A stretch of DNA of 7,710 bases from Glaciimonas sp. (GTDB taxonomy: Bacteria > Pseudomonadota > Gammaproteobacteria > Burkholderiales > Burkholderiaceae): positions 1-7,710 of the forward strand of contig JACMQE010000313.1 of assembly GCA_014377145.1 (NCBI GenBank), read 5' to 3'. The translations under genes and the position numbers were made by a program. The notes below the pieces were generated by a model. The model saw only the letters and a list, made by a program, of their open reading frames with translations. It was not told the origin of the DNA and searched no databases. Below are positions 1 to 6,210 of this stretch, in pieces. The first letter of the stretch is position 1. Every line of letters starts with the position of its first letter.

Positions 1-164
1 GCAAAAGCACAACCGGTGGCTTCACTCACCTACTGGTTGAGCCAGGGTCTGGCCCGATTCTATTCTAAAGTAAGCATTACGAATAGACATATCGCTAATA
101 TGGCGATCAAAACGCCTGCGATCCATCCAAGTATTTTCAATGCAATAGATCGGGTAGCAGTCAT
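1..164 (-). pseudogene. AsmA-family protein, broken N-terminal fragment
   Basis: AsmA-family proteins are large envelope proteins anchored in the inner membrane by one N-terminal helix and linked to outer-membrane assembly and lipid traffic. Reading from ATG at 164-162, the product starts MTATRSIALKILGWIAG and has a hydrophobic helix at about residues 9-33. It is followed by the motif NRARPWLNQ and then VSEATGCAF, which is the usual order just after the anchor in this family. Two stops interrupt the frame: TAG at 62-60, where Trp is expected (D/E-W-N-R), and TAG at 32-30, right after LNQ. Only about 54 codons are in the window; the rest lies beyond base 1. The start codon overlaps the stop of the gene upstream (ATGA), suggesting a former operon. 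Family assignment rests on the N-terminal motif alone. The two stops make it a pseudogene unless readthrough occurs. Confidence 0.7.
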
Positions 165-415
165 AGACGTTTATGGATTGAGACATTAACGCATTTTGCT
201 ATTTGAAGCCGTTGAACATTGCGCGTGCGCTCAACGAGTTTAACGTGTTCACCAGCTGATACAACATCGAATGTGTAAGCCCTAATAATATTGCGGTTGT
301 AATGCTGTTTAGCGTACATGGATTTGAGCTTGACAACACCTTCTCGTCATTAAGAAAGCAGCACCTAGGTGGAGCTCCCGACTTTTTAACTAATTCGTAA
401 AAAACCCCTCACCAT
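161..415 (-). pseudogene. Unrecognised gene remnant upstream of the AsmA gene
   Basis: I do not recognise this gene. The best-preserved part is an open frame of about 59 codons ending at TGA 163-161, containing IIRAYTFDVVSAGEHVKLVE and ending in SIHKRL. The frame ends in an ATGA overlap with the AsmA start, a classic translational-coupling arrangement, which argues that it was a real gene. It is charged, soluble-looking and has no membrane segment. In the same frame upstream, towards an ATG at 415-413, there are four stops (TAA, TAG, then adjacent TAA TGA), so the N-terminal third is destroyed if it ever belonged here. The gene lies between the end of putA and the AsmA gene on the same strand. 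The 5' limit given is a guess; the 3' part is the supported part. Confidence 0.4.
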
Positions 416-468
416 AAACGATAGCTCAAAATACGCTATAGCAGAGAAATTTCTAGTTCCCCTGTAAA

Positions 469-3400
469 CTACGTTTGCAATGTCATCAAACTGGCATTGT
501 CACCGGCCGCTGTATTGTTTGCGCACAAAGCGCGTTCAGCGAGCAATCGCCATAGCGGAATCGGTGCAAATTCTGAGGTTTTAAGGACCGGGATCAACGC
601 GCCTTCACACGCTGCCAGTAGCCAGTACTGCTGCTAGCTGATTTAATATTACTGCGACTGTTTGTGCGCTGCATAAGATTGTCCCACGTGGTGCAAATGT
701 CAACGTGTTGCGTTCACCGGTAGAGCTGGGTAAGACCATTGAGGTGCCCAACCAGCTCTGGTGAATGTATTCTTGGCCCAATCCAATAAAGCTTGTAATG
801 CGGTGGTTCCTTCACTAAAAAACGCGTTGGCTTCATGAATCGTGTGTGCACCTAGGTGATCAGCGGTTGCCTTTTTAAGCGCTTCAAATATAGCGAACCA
901 CCGGCTTTCCCTTCGCCACCGAACGGCTGCACAATGACGAATGCGCCGACGATATTTCGATTGACATAGATGCTGCCGACATTGGCAATACGTGAAATAA
1001 AATCGATTGTTTCATCGATACGTGAATGCACACCAAGCGTTAATCCATAACCGCTATTTGTAATCACCGCGATTAGCTGCGGCAGTTGGTTGCGAGTGTA
1101 ACGTAACACATGCAACACAGGTCAAAAAATTTCGCGTTGTAGTTCATGTAGCCCACCTATTTCAATCATTGTTGGTGCAAAGAAAGTACCGTAATCTTCT
1201 TCTGATGAAAGTGGTGATTGAAAAAATCTTTTGCCGTGGCTTTCACCTTGTCAATATGCATTAGTAATTGCACTTGCGCTTCAGCATCAATGACGGGACC
1301 GATATCAGTGATCAGCCGGTCTGGATTGCCTATACGCAAATCTTGCATCGCTCCTTTCACCATGTGTATGGTGCGATGCGCGATATCGTTTTGAAAACAT
1401 AAAACACGCAACGCTGAACAGCGCTGACCGGCAATATCGAAGGCTGAACTTAAGATGTCCACAACGACTTGTTCGGGCAGCGCACTGGAATCAACAATCA
1501 ACGCATTTTGACCACTAGTTTCTCCAATAAATGGTAAATCCATTCTTTCTTTTACAGCGCATTTTGCAAGCTTGCGATTAATCAGTTGCGCGACCTCGGT
1601 CGAGCTGGTGAAAATAACACCTTTTACGCTTGCATCGGCTGTCAACGCAGCACCAACATTTTCGCCGCGACCCGGTAGCATTTTCAATGCGGTACGCGGA
1701 ATACCTGCGCGATGCAAAATTTGTACGGCACAAATGGCGATTAGCGGTGTTTGTTCTACTTGTTTAGCCAACAATACGTTTCCATTAGCAAGCGAGGCGC
1801 TTACTTCACCTACAGAAATTGCCAACAGAAAATTCTATAGACTAATACAGACGACGGGACCAAGGGCTGGTGCGTTTTATGCAAGTCGGATTTGTGCGGC
1901 GTAATAGCGTAAAAAATCGACTGCTTTACGTACTTCCGCAATTCCTTTAGGTAATGACTTTCCGGCTTCTCGAATTGCTAATGCAATGAATTCAAACTGA
2001 TTTTTTTCGAACAAGTCGGCCGCCCGTAATAATATTCCGGTGCGCTCTGCTAGGACGGTGGTTTGCCGGTCGACGGCATAAGCCGTTGCCGCTTGCAGCG
2101 CATGTTTAATATCTTTGGCGCTGGCTTCAAGCACATTACCAACGATATTGCGATGATCAGCGGGATTCAAAACTAATATTGACACACTTTCATCGTTACT
2201 CTGATTTTCTGTTGCCGAAGTGCTGGAAATCGTTATCAATCGGGCGCAAAACATCTTCATTGTTGAGATCAACGCCGGCAGAATTTTTGCGCTCAGCACC
2301 GTACAGTGCGCGCGGTAGAGCGATGTTTGCGTGGGATTCGCCACCCAGTTTGCGTGCATTATCCAGCTGATTGGCAATTAACATATTGATATTGATATTT
2401 TCATCGACGATTTGATTCGCGAACGAAGAGTTGTCGTCATTTTACAATAGCCGCCGTAATAGGTACGCCATTAACCTTTGATGTGACCTAACCGGCGCAT
2501 AAATGCGGCAAGGCTTGTCTAGATTATTTTTTCCGAAGACCTGATCGTAGAGCGTTTCCCCCATGCCATGCAAACATTGAAACTCATAATTGGTAATGCC
2601 TTTTTCTTGTACCTAGCTTTAAATAGTCGCTAACGTGTGCGCGTTATGGGTAGAAAATTGCGTATAGATGATGTCATTGGTAGCGAGTAATTTTTGCGCG
2701 CAAGCAAGGTAAGAAACGTCAGTATATATTTTGCGGGTATAGATCGGATAATCTGGCATGCCATCGACTTACGCACGCTTGATTTTTGCATCCCAATACG
2801 CGCTTTTCACCATTCGCCTCATAAATTTTTTACCGCTACGACGTGCCAGATCAGTCAGATAATCTATGACAAACGGGCCGTGTTTTTGATAGCCCTGTAC
2901 GACTTAACTAAGGCCTTGGAAATCTGCCAGATCAGGATAAAACGCTAAAGCTTCCATCAGATCGAGCGACAGTTCCAGACGATCGGCTTCTTCGGCGTCG
3001 ATTTCAAACCTATGTCGTACTGTTTGGCTAACAATAGAGCAATTGCTTGAGGCGCGGTAATAGCTCAAGTCAAGGTACGTTTCTGCTGAGCGCGTGAATA
3101 GCGCGGATAGTTTTACTGAAATGCCTGAACCATCTTTAATTCCACGTCCTACTGAGGTGCGGCGGATGGCGTGAATCGCAGTTTCATACGAAGGGTAATA
3201 CGCGCATGCATCTTCTTCTGTTAATGCAGCTTCGCCTAGCATGTCATGGGAATAGCAATAACCGCGCTTTTCATTCTCCGACTATTTTTGAGCGCTTCGT
3301 CGATAGTTTACCCGGTGACAAACTGATTAACCAGCATGCGCAGGGCGACATCAACACCTTTGTGGATGAATGGTTCGCCGCCCTTGCTGATGAATTTGCT

Positions 3401-3903
3401 CAATACTGATCCGAGACTGCGTTCGCTGTTGGTGCTAATCAGTTTGCCAGTGATTAACAAGCCCTGGATTATGGCATTTACGAACATTGATGGTGATTTT
3501 CCCAGATGACGACACCAATCGCCTTTGCTGATTTTTTCGGCAATCAGACGATCCGCAGTCTGATAGTCAGAAATGCGCAACAGCCCTTCGGCCAGACACA
3601 TCAGTGGAATGCCCTCTTCCGATGACAAGGAAAACTCATGCATTAGCGCATCTACGCCGGAAGCACGGGTGCGTTTCTCGCGCACGGATTGCAATAGCTT
3701 ACGCGCCAATTGTTGGCTGGCGGCATGTGTGCTCGGAGTATCTTCCACTTACCCTAGCAACCATTGTACGGCAAGCGATTCATCGCGCCGGTAGGCAGCG
3801 GTGGTGGTGGCGCGCAAAGATGTTGGATGACGCATTACTTCTGCGTGAAATACTGCAAATGGGATCGGCCCATAGGAGAAGTCAGCGATGATTGCGTCAG
3901 CAT
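469..3903 (-). pseudogene. putA: PutA relic (proline dehydrogenase / P5C dehydrogenase)
   Basis: PutA oxidises proline to pyrroline-5-carboxylate with FAD, then to glutamate with NAD. The relic follows PutA order throughout. The N-terminal arm has AAYRRDESLAV and HEFSLSSEEGIPLMCLAE. The dehydrogenase barrel has GYCYSHDMLGEAAL, GISVKLSAL, IDAEEADRLELSLDL, YQKHGPFVIDYL, AYWDAKIKRA, YPIYTRKIYTDVSYLACA and YEFQCLHGMGETLYDQV. The aldehyde dehydrogenase domain has LNPADHRNIVGNV, LGPVVCIS, GETSGQNALIVDSSALPEQ, the catalytic Cys in AGQRCSALRVL, and GYGLTLGVHSRIDET. The C-terminal end reads NTAAGDNASLMTL before TAG 471-469. No ribbon-helix-helix DNA-binding domain is visible. In-frame stops lie at 3751-3749, 3310-3308, 2906-2904, 2771-2769, 2621-2619, 2615-2613, 2444-2442, 1879-1877, 1837-1835 and 1124-1122. 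Frames shift near 3865, 3273, 3130, 3010, 2205, 1222, 850 and 600, and roughly 60 or more codons are missing before the C-terminal end. The start at ATG 3903-3901 is tentative. Confidence 0.95.
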
Positions 3904-3929
3904 AGTGGAGATCTCGAAAGAAGTAAAAG

Positions 3930-3962
3930 ATTATAAAATAAAAGAAAACCAGTAGAATTATA
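3930..3962 (-). promoter_or_regulatory. Promoter-like -10 boxes upstream of putA
   Basis: Two exact TATAAT hexamers read toward putA, at 3962-3957 and 3935-3930, in the AT-rich gap between putA and the divergent lrp gene. No good -35 hexamer sits at the right distance from either, so an activator-dependent promoter or chance in AT-rich DNA are both possible. Confidence 0.25.
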
Positions 3963-3978
3963 GATGTTCGCAAATCAG

Positions 3979-4006
3979 TTGATTGTAGGCTTCATTAGGA
4001 TAGATT
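3979..4006 (+). promoter_or_regulatory. Possible lrp promoter
   Basis: TTGATT at 3979-3984 and TAGATT at 4001-4006 are separated by 16 bases and read toward the Lrp gene. This would place the transcript start near 4013, just before the palindrome at 4029-4061, so the palindrome would lie in the leader. The match to consensus is only fair. Confidence 0.25.
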
Positions 4007-4028
4007 TATTTTAGTAATTCTAAATATT

Positions 4029-4061
4029 GTCAGAATTTTCTCATCGATGAGAAAATTTGAC
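4029..4061. promoter_or_regulatory. Long palindrome between putA and lrp, candidate operator
   Basis: Bases 4034-4057 form a perfect 24-base palindrome built on TCATCGATGA, flanked by AATTTTC and its complement. Outer arms GTCA (4029-4032) and TGAC (4058-4061) extend it to 16 paired bases per side with one bulged G at 4033. It lies 15 bases before the Lrp start codon in the divergent putA/lrp region. Lrp/AsnC regulators of proline catabolism (PutR type) usually bind AT-rich dyads in this place and also repress themselves, so an operator is the natural reading. A hairpin in the lrp leader RNA is an alternative. There is no U-run typical of a terminator. The palindrome is seen directly; its function is inferred. 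Confidence 0.55.
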
Positions 4062-4075
4062 CGAATAAAATTCGT

Positions 4076-4471
4076 ATGGGAATGATCAATACGTTCTATA
4101 AAATCAGTAAAAGAACTCTGTCTGAATTACAAAATGATGGTCGGATCAGTAATGTTGACCCGTCAGGAAGAGTAAACTTGTCGCCCGCTGCTTTTCTGGA
4201 ATGGGTGCGTAAATTGCAGGATGCTGGCTATATCTCGTATTACACGGCGCAACTTAATCCACATTTGCTAGATACAGCCTTGCTGATGTTTATTGAAGTA
4301 GTGTTAGATCGTACTACGCTTGAGGTGTTTGATGCCTTTAGTAAGAGCGTTCAGGGCATTCCAGAGGTGTTGTTGGAATGCCACACGATGGCTGAGGGTT
4401 TTGATTATTTAGTCAAGGCGCGGGTTAAAGACATGAACGCATATCGCGAGTTTTTGGGGATATCTATATGA
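4076..4471 (+). pseudogene. Lrp/AsnC-family regulator, C-terminally truncated
   Basis: The product has the two-domain plan of Lrp/AsnC regulators. An N-terminal winged helix-turn-helix lies at about residues 10-50 (LSELQNDGRISNV, GRVNLSPAAFLEWVRKLQDA), then a linker (YTAQLNPHLLD) and the ligand-sensing RAM domain (LLMFIEVVLDRTTLEVFDAF, GFDYLVKARVKDMNAYREFL). It is 131 residues against a usual 150-165; the final strand and helix of the RAM domain are gone after the FLG motif, where the frame ends at TGA. Other damage: the usual LAERVNLSP reads PSGRVNLSP, Cys in the recognition helix is Phe, and an extra Leu splits PEVLECH. Two in-frame ATGs (4076, 4082) lack a clear ribosome site. Divergent placement next to putA suggests a proline-responsive PutR/Lrp role. 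I judge it a pseudogene, though a short stable protein is not excluded. Confidence 0.85.
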
Positions 4472-4565
4472 AGCCGATAAAATCGAAGATTGAAAATGAT
4501 CTACGTAAATCTTTATATGAGGCATAAGTGTTTTTATGATTGGGCTCTGTAACGAAGATCAGTGA

Positions 4566-4682
4566 TCTCGCGTAGCTGATTTTCAAGAGAGTTTAAGTTT
4601 GCTTAAAGCAAGCGTGGTCGTTCAAGTAGGCAGTTTTTCACCAGCGGATGATTGGACGGTAATCAAGCGATCACGCTTTTAA
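4566..4682 (+). pseudogene. Unrecognised open fragment, possible gene tail
   Basis: An uninterrupted frame of 38 codons ends at TAA 4680-4682 and includes SLSLLKASVVVQVGSF followed by SPADDWTVIKRSRF. The composition looks protein-like, but I cannot assign a family. The frame is closed upstream by TGA at 4563-4565, and no start codon is evident. The opposite strand also has short open stretches here, so this could be chance. Confidence 0.2.
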
Positions 4683-4744
4683 CAAAGTAGCTTTCCTATT
4701 TCTTATCCCTCTAAATATTTTTCAAATTTGCAAATCCCATCACA

Positions 4745-4848
4745 TTTTTCCTGAAATTAAAACGATACGTTATCGTCTAAACAATGTGCAATGAAAGCAA
4801 ATAAAAGGGCTTTTTCCTAGAAATTAAAACATGTCGGTGCGACACCGA
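4745..4848. repeat. Two repeat-plus-hairpin units
   Basis: A 19-20 base sequence occurs twice: TTTTTCCTGAAATTAAAAC at 4745-4763 and the same with one extra A after CCT at 4811-4830. Each copy is followed by a different small perfect inverted repeat with the same geometry, a 6-base stem and 3-base loop: ACGATA-CGT-TATCGT at 4762-4776 and TCGGTG-CGA-CACCGA at 4834-4848. Copy starts are 66 bases apart. Only two copies were found, so this is not called a CRISPR array. It could be transposon-end debris or regulatory sites for the downstream toxin-antitoxin genes. Confidence 0.5.
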
Positions 4849-4907
4849 AAGGCAACCGTTAGACTAGCCTATATACTAATCTATTAATATTCAATCCGAA
4901 AAAAATC

Positions 4908-5158
4908 GTGAATATCGAAATTGGGTCTTAGGAAGCGAAAACAAAATTGCCGGAACTCTTGCGCGGCGTGCAATTGGGCAACCGTTACACGATCACTCTC
5001 AGAGGAGAAGCGATTGCTGATCTATTCCCTTCGGACGCATCGCAGAAGACGGACGTTGCCACAGGGGTAGAGCCCACATGCAGCAGCTGATGGCGTCGTC
5101 CTATCTACCGATCATCGGAATTGACACCAAGGCGCTGAGCGAGGAAGGGCGCGATTAA
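4908..5158 (+). pseudogene. vapB: VapB antitoxin (Phd/YefM-like), broken
   Basis: This type II antitoxin normally binds and neutralises its VapC partner and represses the operon through its N-terminal fold. Residue order fits: VNIEIGS, EAKTKLPELLRGVQLGNRY, TITLRGEAIADLFPSDASQK, then HMQQLMASSYLPI and the tail GIDTKALSEEGRD. TAG at 4929-4931 interrupts the N-terminal domain. An apparent CC insertion at 5073-5074 shifts the frame before HMQQLM, the last part of the toxin-binding region. The start at 4908 is a GTG; the expected ATG a few codons earlier is not present. The stop TAA (5156-5158) shares its last A with the VapC start (TAATG), the usual coupled layout. The coding plan is clear, but no functional full-length product can be made. 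VapB is used in the broad sense of a VapC partner. Confidence 0.8.
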
Positions 5159-5584
5159 TGCGATTTGTTCTTAATAATTCCGTCACCATGCGCTGGCTGT
5201 TCGGCGACGGTTCGCCCAGCGACCAGGCATACGCCAAACAGGTATTGGTCTCAATCTCAGAGGCAAGTCTTGGTGCTTAGTGTTTGGAGCCTGGAAGTCG
5301 CCAACTTGATCGCTAGAGCCGAAAAAATTCGGACTAACGGAGGCGCGAAGTGCGGAATTTGTGCATGCGTTCCAGCAGATGCATATCCAGGTTGATCCTG
5401 AAACAAGTACTCATGCTACAGGAGATACCTTGCAACTGGCGCGACGCTATACTTGTCGGCATACGACGCTGCGTACTTGGAACTCGTACTTAGGGAGGGG
5501 TTGCCGCTCGCCACGCTGGACTATGGGCTGGCCAAGGCAGTCAAAAAGGCCGGTGCCAAGCGATTAATTTTGAAATCTCAATAA
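5158..5584 (+). pseudogene. vapC: VapC PIN-domain ribonuclease toxin, broken
   Basis: VapC toxins are Mg-dependent PIN-domain ribonucleases that cleave tRNA or rRNA when freed from VapB. The relic can be read across three frame changes: MRFVLNNSVTMRWLFGDGS, then VWSLEVANLIARAE after TAG 5278-5280 in another frame, then GLTEARSAEFVHAFQQMHIQ, and finally LSAYDAAYLELVLREGLPLA plus TLDYGLAKAVKKAGAKR, ending at TAA 5582-5584. The total span matches a PIN toxin of about 140 residues. The acidic PIN residues Glu (SLEVAN), Asp (YDAAYL) and Asp (ATLD) remain, but the first Asp, expected in VLDNS, is Asn (codon AAT). The toxin is therefore dead by both frameshift and active-site loss. It is coupled to the antitoxin by TAATG. 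Confidence 0.85.
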
Positions 5585-5591
5585 ACAGGAT

Positions 5592-5671
5592 CGGGGGAAC
5601 AGCAATCTTGACGGGACGCTGACCGACCTGGCGGGACGCTGCGCTAAGTGCGGGGACGATGCCGACCTGAT
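5592..5671. repeat. 20-base phased repeats, candidate transposon end
   Basis: GGGACG recurs at 5613, 5633 and 5653, exactly 20 bases apart. The first two copies share CGGGACGCTG and the third reads GGGGACGATG. CCGACCTG also appears twice, at 5623-5630 and 5662-5669. A weaker unit starting CGGGGGAAC sits one period earlier, at 5592. Repeats with a period near 20 are typical of multiple transposase-binding sites at the ends of IS21-, Tn7- or Mu-like elements, and of plasmid iterons. No gene for either sits directly here. The repeats are seen directly; the interpretation is inferred. Confidence 0.5.
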
Positions 5672-5816
5672 CGCGATAGGGGCGGTTTTTTGGGAGCCCT
5701 GCTAAAACGCCTGTGATTACTCGGCGAAGCAATGACGCATGTGCGATGGAAATGGGAATAGGTGTAACGGCTTGCGTTTGAAACTGGCCATAATCTCATC
5801 TGACGACGTTTCTAGT

Positions 5817-5868
5817 TCAAATTAATTGCACATGAAAAGTCGCTCGTGCTCATATTAACTGCAAATGA
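5817..5868. repeat. Direct repeat pair, 33 bases apart
   Basis: TCAAATTAATTGCACATGA at 5817-5835 and TCATATTAACTGCAAATGA at 5850-5868 agree at 16 of 19 positions. They lie between the VapC relic and the 3' end of the antitoxin gene on the opposite strand. Spaced copies of this kind resemble transposase-binding sites at an insertion-sequence end, perhaps of the same lost element as the 20-base repeats about 150 bases away. Confidence 0.45.
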
Positions 5869-5874
5869 CGTGAA

Positions 5875-6195
5875 TCAATATCTTTTACCATCAAGCATGC
5901 ACTGCTTGCGCCACCAACGGTAAGCCAAGGCTGTACAAACACGATTTATTGTGTCAAAACGCGGGGCACTATCTGGTCGCAATGCTTTGTATAAAGCTTC
6001 GTGGAAGATTCCTACCGATTTAGCTATTTCAGTCATCCCGCGAGGGCGAGCAATATCGCCCAGTGCTGCAGCTAGTAAGACGGCATCATTTGCTTCCAGA
6101 ATGTCGGTCAAGTAGGCAGCAATAGACTCTTCATTATCAAGATAAGACGTTGCGTCAAATCCTGGTAGATCGCTCACTTTAATGCGCTTGCTCAG
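5875..6195 (-). CDS. Type II antitoxin, HI1420/COG3636 family, nearly intact
   Basis: Antitoxins of this family are small Cro/C1-type helix-turn-helix proteins encoded just downstream of a RelE/HigB-like toxin; they bind the toxin and repress the promoter. The product shows DLPGFDATSYLDNEESIAAY, LTDILEANDAVLLAAALGDI, ARPRGMTEIAKSVGI (helix-turn-helix region), then EALYKALRPDSAPRFDTINR. A ribosome site AGGAG lies nine bases before CTG at 6195-6193, where homologues would have ATG (LSKRIKVSDLP). Translation may use CTG or the in-frame GTG at 6177-6175. Near 5918 one base appears lost: the alternative frame reads VAQAVHA and stops at 5893-5891, the expected end. The present frame instead runs 14 altered residues to TGA 5877-5875. 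The change is confined to the tail, so the protein may still work. Confidence 0.75.
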   Translation of the reverse strand: MSKRIKVSDLPGFDATSYLDNEESIAAYLTDILEANDAVLLAAALGDIARPRGMTEIAKSVGIFHEALYKALRPDSAPRFDTINRVCTALAYRWWRKQCMLDGKRY

Positions 6196-6210
6196 GTCTA
6201 TCTACTCCTG

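Larger units (their letters stand above)
4472..4907. other. AT-rich intergenic debris
   Basis: This stretch between the lrp relic and the VapB-like gene holds no intact gene. Visible items are a 38-codon open fragment at 4566-4682, a small inverted repeat AGATCA-G-TGATCT at 4556-4568, and the paired repeat-hairpin units at 4745-4848. A GGGCTCTGT at 4542-4550 resembles the tip of some insertion-sequence ends, but no matching opposite end is present, so no element is called. The lost C-terminal end of the Lrp protein would have lain just after 4471 but cannot be traced with confidence. Confidence 0.5.

Noticed and set aside
421..439. Terminator hairpin after putA (ATAGC...GCTAT)
   Set aside because: The stem is only five AT-rich pairs and no T-run follows in the direction of putA transcription.
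1572..1904. Plus-strand open frame of 110 codons
   Set aside because: It is antisense to the well-matched aldehyde dehydrogenase part of the putA relic and shows no family motif.
3604..3955. Plus-strand open frames opposite the putA N-terminal arm
   Set aside because: The minus strand carries clear PutA sequence here, so the plus-strand frames are shadows.
4542..4568. Insertion-sequence end (GGGCTCTGT plus small dyad)
   Set aside because: Only one tip-like sequence is visible; no matching inverted end, target duplication or recognisable transposase lies nearby.
4745..4848. Possible CRISPR array
   Set aside because: Only two imperfect copies of a 19-20 base block were found, with no third copy at the 66-base period on either side and no cas gene in the window.
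5541..5732. Minus-strand open frame of 63 codons across the repeats
   Set aside because: It overlaps the VapC end and the phased repeats; its content is explained by the repeats and matches no family I recognise.
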